This document shows, piece after piece, positions 1 to 8,240 of a stretch of 28,778 nucleotides of DNA. Below the pieces are notes generated by a model that was not told where the DNA came from, did not search any database, and saw only the letters and a list, made by a program, of their open reading frames with translations. The stretch is from CAWKKW01 sp963850345 (lineage in GTDB: Bacteria > Acidobacteriota > Terriglobia > Terriglobales > Acidobacteriaceae). How positions within the stretch are numbered: the stretch's first letter is position 1; every line of letters begins with the position of its first letter. The position numbers and the translations under genes are program-made. Location: assembly GCA_963850345.1 (NCBI GenBank), contig CAWKKW010000012.1:1-28778 (forward strand), read 5' to 3'.

Positions 1-357
1 CATCGAGAGTTGGCGTTCGAGGTCAAGCTTGTGAAATTCGCCATACGCACCGAATCCGGCGTTATTGACCAGCAGGTCGATGGTCCGGTTGCGCCCTTCT
101 GTGGCATCGAAGATCAGCTGCGGTGCTGCCGGGTCTTCGAGGTCCGCGACGATGACCTCAGCCTGAATCGAGAACTCCGTTTGTAGGCGGGACTGCAGCG
201 CTTCGAGGCGATCTTTGCGGCGGGCAGTGAGCACCAGGTGAACCCCGGCTTTGGCCAGTTCCACTGCCAGAGCCTCGCCGATTCCGGCGCTCGCACCGGT
301 GATGAGCGCCCATTTTCCTTGCCAGGTTTTTCGTATGAGCCGCGATGCTTGCTTCAT
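1..357 (-). CDS. Short-chain dehydrogenase/reductase, N-terminal part (cut by window edge)
   Basis: This is the first 119 codons of an NAD(P)-dependent SDR oxidoreductase; the C-terminal part lies beyond the left edge. The Rossmann cofactor motif TGASAGIG is at about residues 20-27, and NNAG, the structural motif after strand 4, is near residue 96. The basic stretch TARRKDR after the second strand suggests a preference for NADPH (inference). The catalytic Ser-Tyr-Lys residues are not in the window, so the substrate cannot be named. The ATG at 357-355 is preceded by AAGGAG (361-366), a good ribosome site at short spacing. The start lies 30 bases after the stop of the M3 peptidase on the same strand, so the two are probably co-transcribed. 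No functional link between them is evident. Confidence 0.85.
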   Translation of the reverse strand, partial: MKQASRLIRKTWQGKWALITGASAGIGEALAVELAKAGVHLVLTARRKDRLEALQSRLQTEFSIQAEVIVADLEDPAAPQLIFDATEGRNRTIDLLVNNAGFGAYGEFHKLDLERQLSM

Positions 358-387
358 GTTCTCCTTCCGGCGACTTGCCGAGCGAAC

Positions 388-2418
388 CTATACCGCTGCC
401 GGTTCCGGTTCGCCATTGACCCACTGCTGAAAGGCGTCAAAGCTCTGCGGCCTCCCGAGAAAATCCTGAACAATTTGGGTGCCGGGTTTGGAGCCACCGG
501 GTTCGAGCACGGTTCGCCGGTAGCGCATGGCCGCTTCGCCGTCGAGCAGGTTCGCCGGGTCGAACTGATTGAAGAAATCCAGCGCGATCACCTTGTCGAA
601 GAGGTAGGTGTAGTAATTCGACGAATAGCCGGTGAGGTGAGTGAAGCTCGCGTACATGCGATTCCCGTCAATCCAGGTGTACGGCAGAAAGCGCGTGTAG
701 TCGTCGTGCAGCAACGCATCCAGATCGAGTTTGTCGGGATCCTGGTGATGCGTGTCGAGCGAAAAGCTGGTGTAGAAAAGCTGCGCCCTCACGCCATCGG
801 CGCGTCCAAAGGCGCTGGCCTGGTTCATGCGCGCGACCAGTTCGGCAGGAATCGGCTCGTCCGTCTGGTAATGTTTTGCGAACCCGGCAAGCAGATCGGC
901 ATCACGGAAAAACTCCTCCAGCATCTGCGAAGGAACTTCGACGAAATCACCCTCTGTAGCGATGCCGCTGATTCCCGCGAAGGGCTGTTGGCCGCCAAGT
1001 AGCGCGTGCATCAGATGGCCGAACTCGTGAAAGAAGGTGGTGACGTTGTCGTACTGCATCAGGCCGGGATCGTCCGGCTTGCCTCCGGGAAAATTGCAGA
1101 CCAGCGCGGCTTCGGGAATCTGCCGGCCCGCGACTCCAGGAATGAGAGGGTGTGCGCTGAACCACTTGTCTTTGCCCTCGCGCGGGTGCATGTCGAGATA
1201 GAAGCGGCCAACCTGCCGTTCGCCGTCGAATACGTCAAAGGCGCTGACCGCCGGATCCCACACATCCGCATCGGGGGCTGGCTCGAAACGCACATGAAAG
1301 AGACGCGCCGCTGCATCGAGTACGCCCTTTTCCACGCGATCATAGGGGAAGTAAGGCCGCACCGACTGGGAATCGAAGGCAAAGGCCGAGCGGCGAAATT
1401 GTTCGTACCAGTAACCACGACTGGCAGCATCGATGGCCTGCAGCTCGGGGCGCTGGCGGCGGGCGAATGCCAGTACACGGGCAACGTCGCGTTCCGCTCC
1501 CTCTTTGGAAGCGGAGTCCAGATCGTTCAGAAAGGCTTTCATCTTCTCAGCCGATTGCATCATCTGGTCGGCCGTGGCAAGGTCCGCCCAGGAGGCGTAG
1601 CCGAGCATGGTGGCGATCTCCTGGCGCGTCTTGAGCAGATCGAGCAGCACCTGCCGATTGGTGGGGTAGGCGCGGGTGTTGTAGGCGAGGAACATTCTCC
1701 GACGCAGATCGTCGCTGCTGGCGAAGGTCATCACCGGCATGTAATCCGGATAGTCGGTGCTCAGGGTGATGGTGCCATCTTCGGCGGGAGGATGACTGGC
1801 TACAAAGTCGGCCGGCAAGCCGTCGAGTTCCGCCGGATCCTGCACTGTGACATGGTTGGCGCCGTCTTGCACGTTGCGGGCAAACGTCAGCGAGAGCAGG
1901 GTCGCTTTATCGTGCAGCTCGCGGATATGAGTCCGTTTGGCTTCGTCTTTATCCACGCCGGCGAGCCGGTATTGCAAGAGCGTCCGGTTCAGATAGTGCC
2001 GGGTAGCGCTGTCGATCCCGTTCATCGCCACTTCGTTCAACGAAAGGTCATTAAGAGCCTGGTAGACCTCGTGATTGAGCGAGAGGTAGGTGATGACTTC
2101 GGAGATCTTCTGGCACTGATCCTGAGCGGCATCGCGTATCTCTTTGAGCGGATGCACGCTGTTCAGGAGTGCAGACTGCTGCCCGGCGGCGGCTAGCTCC
2201 GCGAGCGCATTGTCATAGGGGCGAAGGGTGTTCTCGACGGTTCGCGGGCCCGTGGCTGCTACGAGTAGATCGATCTGGCGCTGCTGCTCGGCGATCCGGG
2301 CGCCAACCCACGCCTGCAGGCTGGGAACATCCACCTTGCCTCTTCCTGCCGCGCTCCAGGGGTGGACTTGCGAAGGGGATTCGCTGTGAGACTGGGGCTC
2401 GGTAACCGCTTCTGCCAT
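388..2418 (-). CDS. M3 family zinc oligopeptidase (thimet oligopeptidase-like)
   Basis: This 676-residue metallopeptidase is of the M3A type (thimet oligopeptidase/Dcp/OpdA relatives), which cleaves short peptides inside a closed helical channel. The zinc site HEFGH is at about residues 464-468. The third ligand is the Glu of DFVEVPSQMLE at about residue 494, spaced as in thimet oligopeptidase. The length fits the family. There is no signal peptide, so it is probably cytosolic and recycles peptides. I chose the ATG at 2418 because GGGAGGAAG lies just upstream with about 7 bases of spacing. The frame stays open to 2541, but that extra 41-residue leader has no family resemblance. The SDR gene follows after 30 bases. 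The large ORFs antisense to it are shadows of its G+C-rich third codon positions. Confidence 0.93.
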   Translation of the reverse strand: MAEAVTEPQSHSESPSQVHPWSAAGRGKVDVPSLQAWVGARIAEQQRQIDLLVAATGPRTVENTLRPYDNALAELAAAGQQSALLNSVHPLKEIRDAAQDQCQKISEVITYLSLNHEVYQALNDLSLNEVAMNGIDSATRHYLNRTLLQYRLAGVDKDEAKRTHIRELHDKATLLSLTFARNVQDGANHVTVQDPAELDGLPADFVASHPPAEDGTITLSTDYPDYMPVMTFASSDDLRRRMFLAYNTRAYPTNRQVLLDLLKTRQEIATMLGYASWADLATADQMMQSAEKMKAFLNDLDSASKEGAERDVARVLAFARRQRPELQAIDAASRGYWYEQFRRSAFAFDSQSVRPYFPYDRVEKGVLDAAARLFHVRFEPAPDADVWDPAVSAFDVFDGERQVGRFYLDMHPREGKDKWFSAHPLIPGVAGRQIPEAALVCNFPGGKPDDPGLMQYDNVTTFFHEFGHLMHALLGGQQPFAGISGIATEGDFVEVPSQMLEEFFRDADLLAGFAKHYQTDEPIPAELVARMNQASAFGRADGVRAQLFYTSFSLDTHHQDPDKLDLDALLHDDYTRFLPYTWIDGNRMYASFTHLTGYSSNYYTYLFDKVIALDFFNQFDPANLLDGEAAMRYRRTVLEPGGSKPGTQIVQDFLGRPQSFDAFQQWVNGEPEPAAV

Positions 2419-2685
2419 TTGAATACTTCCTCCCGCAAACTTCGTTCTTCCAAGATAAGCGATCTCTCCGCGGTGGATAAAAGAGGCAACAAAACCTTCG
2501 GCTTTGTTGCGAGCGCCCAAAAATCTGAGCAGATGCTGCATACTGGCGTCGCAGCGGAATTAGCCTTTCGGCGGCAATCCGTGGCTGTGGAGGGGTACGG
2601 GACGGAGAGTTACCTACGCCGTCCTCTAGTCGTTTCATCACTTCACAGGTGGGGAGAAATGCTCTAAGATGCGGCAATTGCACCG

Positions 2686-4255
2686 ATGAATTTACCAGTT
2701 ACAGGCTTGTCGCCCCGCTACCTGCGCACGCGCATCGGGAAGATCTGCGTCGCAATTATTGGGGACACTCCGGCGGAACTGGTGGAGAAGGCCACAGAAG
2801 CGATCCACGAAAATCACTTTCTCGAGTTCCGGTTGGATTACCTGGCGAAGCCGGCGCTCGCGTTACCGAAGCTCAAAGAATTCATGACCGACCGCGGTGG
2901 CATCACCGCAATTGCCACCTGCCGTCGCGAAGTCTCGGGTGGAAAGTTCAAAGGCTCTCTCGCTGCGGAAGTGGACATTTTGACCAAGGCCATTGCGTGC
3001 GGGTTCCACCTGGTTGACCTGGAACTTGAATCCGCCGAAGCGATGAAGCACGCCGAGTTCGAAAAACTGCGATCCCTGGGCGCCGGGCTGATCGTCTCGC
3101 ATCATGACTTCGCGGCTACCAAAGATCTGGATGGGGTGCTCAGCGCATCCTCCCCTTCCAGCCCGATTTCATCAAGATCGTGTCGACGGCCAAGAGCTTG
3201 GCGGACAACGTGACCATGATGCATTTCCTGGAGAAGGCCTCAAACCAGAACAACCTGATCGGTGTCTGTATGGGCGAACAGGGCATCATCAGCCGCGTTC
3301 TTGGCTTGCGCGCTGGGAGTGCCTTCACCTTTGCCGCGGCCACTGTGGGCGAGAGACGGCTCCGGGGCAGATCGCCGCACGCACGTTGATTGACGCCTAC
3401 CGGGCTGAACAGATCGACGCAGCCACCCGCATCTACGGCGTGGCCGGGAATCCGGTGAAGCATTCGCTTTCCCCGATCATGATGAACACGGCTTTTCGCC
3501 GCGAGACGGTGAATGCGGTGTACCTGCCGCTGCAGACCAGCAAGATCAACGACCTGCTGACGCTGGTGCGCGAGGTTCCGCTCAACGGCATGAGCGTGAC
3601 CATGCCCTTCAAGCAGGACATTCTCAAACATCTGGCCAAGACGGATCCCCTTTCGGAGAAGGTCGGCGCCTGCAACACCATCGTTCGTTCGCAGGACGGA
3701 AAGCTTTACGGATTTAATACCGACGTGGCCGCTGTAGTTCGGCCACTCGAAAAGCGGATTCATCTGAAAGGCGCGAAGGTTCTGGTGCTGGGTGCAGGTG
3801 GAGCGGCACGGGCCGCGGTCTTTGGGCTGAAGGAGAAGGGCGCTGAGGTATTCGTGCTGAATCGCACACTTGAGACCGGGCAGAAGCTGGCTCGGGAGGC
3901 CAAGGCGAAGACTGCCAAGCGGGAGCAACTGGCCAAATCCACCTTCGACGTGATCGTGAATGCCACGCCGACCGGCATGCACGGCGTGAAGCCAACCACG
4001 ATCCTGGAGCCGAAAGAGATCAATGCGCGGCTGGTCTTCGATCTTGTCTACAACCCGATTGATACGCCTCTAATCCGAGCGGCTCGCGAAAAAGGAATCG
4101 CGGTGATTACCGGTGTAGAGATGTTCGTGCACCAGGGAGCGAGGCAGTTTGAGATCTGGACCGGCAAGCCCGCGCCGGAAGAAGAGATGATGCGAGTGGT
4201 GATTCACGCGCTGCGACAGCGCGCCGAGGCTGAAGCGGCCAAGCGAAACGCCTAA
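2686..4255 (+). pseudogene. aroDE: Bifunctional 3-dehydroquinate dehydratase (type I)/shikimate dehydrogenase, interrupted by two frameshifts
   Basis: The gene encodes two consecutive shikimate pathway steps: dehydration of 3-dehydroquinate and NADPH reduction of 3-dehydroshikimate. The type I dehydroquinase half starts at ATG 2686 and shows FLEFRLDYL, TCRREVSGGKF and SHHDF, which carries the catalytic His. Near 3139-3145 homology moves from frame 1 to frame 3, where RILPFQPDFIKIVSTAK follows, including the Schiff-base Lys. Near 3350-3356 it moves to frame 2 (ETAPGQIAARTL) and continues into AroE. Each shift is explained by one missing base: CTCCAG read as CTCAG, and GAGGAG read as GAGAG. As it stands, the first frame ends at 3213 without the Schiff-base Lys, so dehydroquinase activity should be lost. 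Fused aroDE genes are known in plants, chlamydiae and acidobacteria. Whether the breaks are real or sequence errors cannot be told here. Confidence 0.85.
3353..4255 (+). CDS. aroE: Shikimate dehydrogenase domain (intact part of the broken aroDE)
   Basis: This is the uninterrupted 3' part of the aroDE fusion, in its native frame from about 3353. A gene finder would start the same frame at ATG 3104, but residues before 3353 are out of frame with the homology. Visible AroE motifs in order: GVAGNPVKHSLSP (shikimate binding), SVTMPFK with the catalytic Lys, GACNTIV, FNTD with the catalytic Asp, LGAGGAARA (NADP-binding glycine loop), LNRT (adenosine phosphate contact), VNATPTGM, and GVEMFVHQGARQFEIW at the C-terminus. 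All key residues are present, so a folded enzyme could be made if translation starts internally. I see no convincing ribosome site at the domain boundary. The stop is followed after 80 bases by the interrupted coiled-coil gene. Confidence 0.8.
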   Translation, partial: ETAPGQIAARTLIDAYRAEQIDAATRIYGVAGNPVKHSLSPIMMNTAFRRETVNAVYLPLQTSKINDLLTLVREVPLNGMSVTMPFKQDILKHLAKTDPLSEKVGACNTIVRSQDGKLYGFNTDVAAVVRPLEKRIHLKGAKVLVLGAGGAARAAVFGLKEKGAEVFVLNRTLETGQKLAREAKAKTAKREQLAKSTFDVIVNATPTGMHGVKPTTILEPKEINARLVFDLVYNPIDTPLIRAAREKGIAVITGVEMFVHQGARQFEIWTGKPAPEEEMMRVVIHALRQRAEAEAAKRNA

Positions 4256-4336
4256 CTCCCCGTTCGCCTCAAATCCTGAAGAACTATAGAGTGGAATGAG
4301 CATTTCGGGTGCGAATGTGCCCTTTGGAGACATGGA

Positions 4337-4843
4337 TTGCGCGACTCTTCCCGTGACACTGCAGTGGACAGGCTCATCGAACTTGCCCGCGAAGACAAGG
4401 GTGGGCCCAAGGCGGCTATGCCGATTCCCGCACCCCTTCCCACCGACCTATCGCTCGAAGACCAAAAGGATCCTCGTCCCTCTATGTGGCGTTCGCTGCT
4501 TCAGCTCCGCGTACTTCTCCCCTATGTTTCGCGCCTGCTTCCTTTGCTCGATAGCGGCTTCGCGCATGCTCCGGACACCCGGCACCTCGATCAGAGCGTT
4601 GCAGAAGTTCAGGCTGGAAACCGCGAGTTGAGCCAGCAGGTTCTCGACCAGACCGTGCTGGTCAAGCGGTAAGAAGAGCACCTGGCAAAGCTCAGGGAAA
4701 CCATCGATCGGAACGCCTCGGACAGCCATGACTTGAGCGAAAACCTGCGATCACTGCAGAAGATGGTCAAGACGACGGCCACTGTGAGCATCGGGTTGCT
4801 GGTGGCACTGGTGGGCCTGGTCGCCTACTCCATCTTCCGATAG
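4337..4843 (+). pseudogene. Coiled-coil protein with C-terminal membrane anchor, interrupted by an in-frame TAA
   Basis: I do not recognise the family. One continuous frame runs from TTG 4337 to TAG 4841-4843 (168 codons) but contains TAA at 4670-4672 after codon 111. The first part includes RLIELAREDKGGPK, a proline-rich stretch and heptad-like helices. After the stop the frame continues as EEHLAKLRETIDRNASD and ends in one hydrophobic helix, VSIGLLVALVGLVAYSIF. The whole therefore reads as a soluble coiled-coil protein tail-anchored in the membrane. GGAGA (4326-4330) sits 6 bases before the TTG, which supports that start; the ATG at 4332 is in another frame. A C-to-T change turning CAA (Gln) into TAA would explain the interruption. 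Without read-through the product lacks its anchor. It lies directly downstream of aroDE and may share its transcript. Confidence 0.6.
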
Positions 4844-5212
4844 CTGCGGGTTAGCTGCGGGCCTATTGAACCTTCGCCTGCCTGCTGAGGGCATTTGCCA
4901 AGCCGCTGACGCCCAGCTGTTTAGCCGCTTCGCTACCACATTCATGTTATGTTGATGCCACAATAGTTTGTGTTTATAGCACAAAAGTAGCTTGCTTTCC
5001 CCGCGCGCCCTCTCCGATTTATCTGACAAATACAAATTGCCAGCGGTTACATGGCAGCGCTAGGATTACGCGTTAGCTGGACGGTTTCCGCCCGATGGAA
5101 TCGCGTACCAGCGAATGAATTCCTCAGAATGCCAGTTGTAAACAGTCGTTCCTCGATATGCATACGTTCCGCAGTCTCAGAATGCAAAACAAAGCGTGTG
5201 GAGTGACTCCCA
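4844..5212. other. Intergenic region, 369 bases, no gene seen
   Basis: No coding frame here looks real. The middle part (about 4920-5040) is clearly more A+T-rich than the surrounding genes, as expected for a promoter region of the downstream GvpL/F-like gene. I see no tRNA, repeat family or strong hairpin. Confidence 0.6.
4952..4980 (+). promoter_or_regulatory. Possible sigma-70 type promoter
   Basis: TTGATG (4952-4957) and TATAGC (4975-4980) are separated by exactly 17 bases in the A+T-rich part of the spacer. Each box matches four of six consensus bases. It points toward the GvpL/F-like gene but would give a leader of about 225 bases. This is a pattern match only. Confidence 0.25.
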
Positions 5213-5974
5213 ATGGCGTGGTATGCCTACTGCATCAGTGAGAAACAGTCCTTTCCCGAGCTTCTTCGTCACCGCAAGCCCATCCCCATGGAGACCGTGA
5301 CGGGAATTGCAGGGAATCAAGTCTTCCTTTACCCAGCCAGTGATTTAGCCGTAATCGTCAGTGAACATAATCCAGAAGAAGAGATGAATCAGAAGTGCGC
5401 CGTCGACCATGCCCGCGTGATCGCCGATTGTTTCAAATTGTCCACGGTACTCCCGTTCCGGTTCGGCACAGTGTTTGCGGACGACGAGGCGCTTCGCCGC
5501 TCGATCCGTTCCAATCAACGTCAGTTCGTGAATAACATCGACCGGCTACGCGGCAAGGCGGAGATGCACCTCAAGGTGATGGTGGACGATTGCTGCCGCG
5601 AAGCGACTCGCCCCGTTTTGATGGATCGGGTCGGCAAGGAATACCTGACCAGTTTGCGCGAGAATGCTACCCGCCAGCGCGAACGGCAGACCCGGGCTCG
5701 CGCAGTATCGGTGCAGATGCACCGGATGTTCGCTCCCCTGGATGAAGAGGTCACCTGCCGCCGGACCGATGCCGGCAAGATGGTGCTGGATATCGCTCAC
5801 CTGATCGATCACAAGGGCATTGAGCGGTACCAGAACAAGTACTCGAGCGCCAGCCAATTGATGAAGGACTGCCAGATGCAGCTATCGGGACCCTGGCCAC
5901 CCTACCACTTCGTTCATCGCCTCACCCGGGCAAGCCATGCAGTGGCAGGTTCGGGACACGCAGTACCCGCCTGA
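5213..5974 (+). CDS. GvpL/GvpF family protein (orphan gas vesicle protein homologue)
   Basis: This 253-residue protein is of the GvpL/GvpF family, whose members in gas vesicle clusters are minor shell or assembly proteins that bind GvpA. The N-terminus MAWYAYCIS matches the family's opening beta strand. LPFRFGTVF is at residues 80-88, and the C-terminal signature GPWPPYHF is near residues 226-233. The middle is a charged, Arg-rich helical segment. GGAGTG upstream of the ATG supports the start. Unusually, no gvpA, gvpN or other gvp gene is nearby; the neighbours are an anchor-protein pseudogene and pgsA. A vesicle role is therefore doubtful, and a different role in stress or protein assembly is possible (inference). 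A strong terminator follows directly, so it appears to be monocistronic. Confidence 0.8.
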   Translation: MAWYAYCISEKQSFPELLRHRKPIPMETVTGIAGNQVFLYPASDLAVIVSEHNPEEEMNQKCAVDHARVIADCFKLSTVLPFRFGTVFADDEALRRSIRSNQRQFVNNIDRLRGKAEMHLKVMVDDCCREATRPVLMDRVGKEYLTSLRENATRQRERQTRARAVSVQMHRMFAPLDEEVTCRRTDAGKMVLDIAHLIDHKGIERYQNKYSSASQLMKDCQMQLSGPWPPYHFVHRLTRASHAVAGSGHAVPA

Positions 5975-5998
5975 TTTCACAGCCTAAACTTACAAACG

Positions 5999-6035
5999 AA
6001 AAGCCCCGGTGGACCCACGACCCTCGGGGCTTTTT
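5999..6035 (+). terminator. Rho-independent terminator after the GvpL/F-like gene
   Basis: A perfect 10-bp stem AAAAGCCCCG/CGGGGCTTTT (5999-6008 with 6025-6034) ends in a run of five T. The A run on the left arm means it can also work for the leftward pgsA transcript. Confidence 0.88.
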
Positions 6036-6189
6036 CATGGAGTAGAAGTGAGCGGTCCACCGCGACGCGCCTCACCTCCCCTTCATTAAGAAGACGCAGG
6101 AAACCAGGATTCGTTGGCAGATTGTGGAGTGGAGCGCAGTGGCAGAAGCAACGAAAACTCAATCGCCTTACGTCCGCGCCCGCCAGGCA

Positions 6190-6849
6190 TCAGCCGAGGT
6201 GCTTGGCGGCTGGAACGGTTCCCTTGCGGCGGCTGAGCACAAAACTCTTTTCGCGGCGATCCGCTGAGGCGTGGTCGATCTTCCGCCAGAAACCAGCGAA
6301 GTAGTCCACCGCTGAAATCGTCGAGACGATGACCATGTAATAGATGGCGACGATCGCGGTCCAGTAGACGGGCAGGATGAACCACCCGAAGTGCCAGGCG
6401 TACCAGCGATGGGCGAGCACACAGGCTACCACTGCCACAATCTGGAGGATGGTCTTGAGTTTGCCAAGGTCGCTCGCTTCGATGGTGAAGCCCTCCGACG
6501 TCGCAATGGAACGAAGTCCGCTGACCAGGAATTCGCGGCCAATCACCAAAACTGCGATCCACGGCTTCATGATGTGCGGCGTGTAGCCAACCAGAACGAT
6601 GAAGGCGGCGGAGATCATGAGCTTGTCCGCGAGCGGATCGAGCAGCATGCCCATGGTGGTGATCTGTCCACGTTTGCGCGCCAGGTATCCATCGACGCCA
6701 TCGGTGATGGAGGCCAGAATGAATACTACGGAGGCGACCGCCTCCTGCTCACCGCTGATCGAGCGGAATGGGAAGGCAGGGGAAAGAACCCAGATGAGCA
6801 GCGGCACGCAACAAATGCGGCTCATCGTGATGGAGTTGGGTAAATTCAC
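6190..6849 (-). CDS. pgsA: CDP-diacylglycerol--glycerol-3-phosphate 3-phosphatidyltransferase
   Basis: This integral membrane enzyme makes phosphatidylglycerophosphate from CDP-diacylglycerol and glycerol 3-phosphate, the committed step to phosphatidylglycerol and cardiolipin. The complete CDP-alcohol phosphotransferase signature D-x2-DG-x2-AR-x8-G-x3-D-x3-D runs from about residue 50 to 75 (DGVDGYLARKRG, then GMLLDPLAD), with all four metal-binding Asp present. Several hydrophobic helices flank it. I prefer the GTG at 6849, because it gives the family-typical start MNLPNSITMSRI and has CAGGG upstream. The ATG at 6876 would add nine residues and has no clear ribosome site. The C-terminal basic tail (RRKGTVPAAKHLG) is probably cytoplasmic. 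It is a single-gene unit bounded by the 5999 terminator and the aldo/keto reductase. Confidence 0.92.
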   Translation of the reverse strand: MNLPNSITMSRICCVPLLIWVLSPAFPFRSISGEQEAVASVVFILASITDGVDGYLARKRGQITTMGMLLDPLADKLMISAAFIVLVGYTPHIMKPWIAVLVIGREFLVSGLRSIATSEGFTIEASDLGKLKTILQIVAVVACVLAHRWYAWHFGWFILPVYWTAIVAIYYMVIVSTISAVDYFAGFWRKIDHASADRREKSFVLSRRKGTVPAAKHLG

Positions 6850-7043
6850 ACTCGACCCTGAGCAAAACCGGGGCATTCGCTAGCTGGACGGGGAGATGGG
6901 CAACGCCAGCCCAAACGGGGGCGGACCGCAGTACCAGTCTCCGCACCCACCGGATCTTTTCAATCCAGCCGGAGATGCATACCTAGACATTATGCACCAG
7001 CGCGCTGAAACCAGCGGAATGCGGCCCATCCAGAAGGACACGT

Positions 7044-8048
7044 TCAGCGTTCGCTGTCGAGCATCCTCATTCCAACGGCGTCGTAGCGGGTGCCTGCGAC
7101 TTGGGCCGCGTCCACTTCGCCTTCGAGCTTGGCGACGTCCTCCGGAGTGAGTGAAAGTTCGACTGCTGCCAGCGCGTCGTCGAGTTGTTTCCGCGTGCGG
7201 GCTCCGGCGAGCGGCACGATCGAAGGATCCTTCGCTAATACCCAGGCGAATGCGAGTCGTGCGGGAGTAGTTCCCTTTTCCGCGGCGAATTGGTTCAGTT
7301 TGGCGATCAGCTGATGGTTCTTCTGGTAGTTTTCGCCCGAAAAACGAGGCAGGTGCGAGCGAATGTCGCCCTTTCCGGTTGGCAGGGAGCCGCTGAGCAG
7401 ACCACGTGAGAGAACTCCGTAGGCCGTGAGGCCGATGCCAAGCTCGTGAAGCACGGGCAGAATCTTTTGTTCGGGGCTGCGGCTCAACAGTCCGTATTCA
7501 ATCTGCAGGTCGGTAACTGGGTGAACTGCGTGAGCCTTCCGGATGGTCTCCACGCCTACCTCGGACAATCCGACCTGGCGCACAGATCCAGCCCGGATCA
7601 TCGAGGCAATGGCACCGACGGTGTCTTCGATGGGGACCTTGGCGTCAAGGCGTGCGGGGCGGTAGATGTCGATGTGATCCACGCCGAGGCGGTTGAGGGT
7701 GTAGGCGAGAAAATTCTTGACCGCCTCGGGACGCGAATCGAAGCCGGTCCATTGGCCTTGCGGTGTTCGCATCGCACCGAACTTGACCGACAGAATCACC
7801 TTGTCGCGCGCGGAAGAGCCCAGTTCACGCAGCGCGCGGCCGATCAGCAGCTCATTGTGGCCCATTCCGTAGAAGTCGCCGGTATCGATCAGGGTGACGC
7901 CCCGTTCGATGGCTGCATGAATGGTGGCAATGGCTTCCGCTTCGTCGGATTGCCCATACATCCCGGACATCCCCATGCAACCCAGGCCGATGGGAAACAC
8001 CTGTTCTGCGCCGAGTTGGCGGGTCGTTACTGCTGGCTGATGGCTCAC
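7044..8048 (-). CDS. Aldo/keto reductase
   Basis: This 334-residue NADPH-dependent aldo/keto reductase has a TIM barrel fold. GLGCMGMSGMYG opens the barrel. The catalytic Asp (D55) and Tyr (Y60) are in DTGDFYG and the Lys (K89) in LSVKFG. The fourth tetrad position, normally the His of a QHRxD-type segment, is Ala132 in IYRPARLD. I recall this replacement in a subset of AKR13-like bacterial proteins, so activity is still plausible. VPLAGARTRKQL near the C-terminus is the NADPH phosphate-binding segment. Translation starts at a GTG (8048-8046) with AGGGG six bases upstream. The gene is divergent from the phosphatase gene, with a 192-base spacer. The substrate cannot be read from sequence; small aldehydes or pyridoxal are possible. 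Confidence 0.9.
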   Translation of the reverse strand: MSHQPAVTTRQLGAEQVFPIGLGCMGMSGMYGQSDEAEAIATIHAAIERGVTLIDTGDFYGMGHNELLIGRALRELGSSARDKVILSVKFGAMRTPQGQWTGFDSRPEAVKNFLAYTLNRLGVDHIDIYRPARLDAKVPIEDTVGAIASMIRAGSVRQVGLSEVGVETIRKAHAVHPVTDLQIEYGLLSRSPEQKILPVLHELGIGLTAYGVLSRGLLSGSLPTGKGDIRSHLPRFSGENYQKNHQLIAKLNQFAAEKGTTPARLAFAWVLAKDPSIVPLAGARTRKQLDDALAAVELSLTPEDVAKLEGEVDAAQVAGTRYDAVGMRMLDSER

Positions 8049-8240
8049 TGTTTACCCCTGTATTCCATCCTACGAGCAGGCTCTGTGGGCATCAATGCGA
8101 CCCAAGCACATCGCGCAAGCCACGGCAGAAGCTGTTCACGGCGTCGAAAGCGTCTCAATCAAGGAAGCCCGCTTCGCTCCCCGGGTTGGATCGAGCCACC
8201 ATGTCACGACCACAGAGCTGATGTTGTATGCTCCTTTCTC

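Noticed and set aside
238..2196. Long plus-strand frames of 254 and 396 codons antisense to the M3 peptidase
   Set aside because: They mirror the codon structure of the minus-strand peptidase and have no ribosome site or protein-like motifs.
3140..3982. 280-codon minus-strand frame opposite aroDE
   Set aside because: The plus strand has clear AroE motifs; the minus frame is rich in His/Arg/Gly as expected for a shadow.
7446..8240. Extension of the phosphatase frame by 265 codons upstream of 8241
   Set aside because: This part is antisense to the aldo/keto reductase, and the membrane module begins naturally at ATG 8241.
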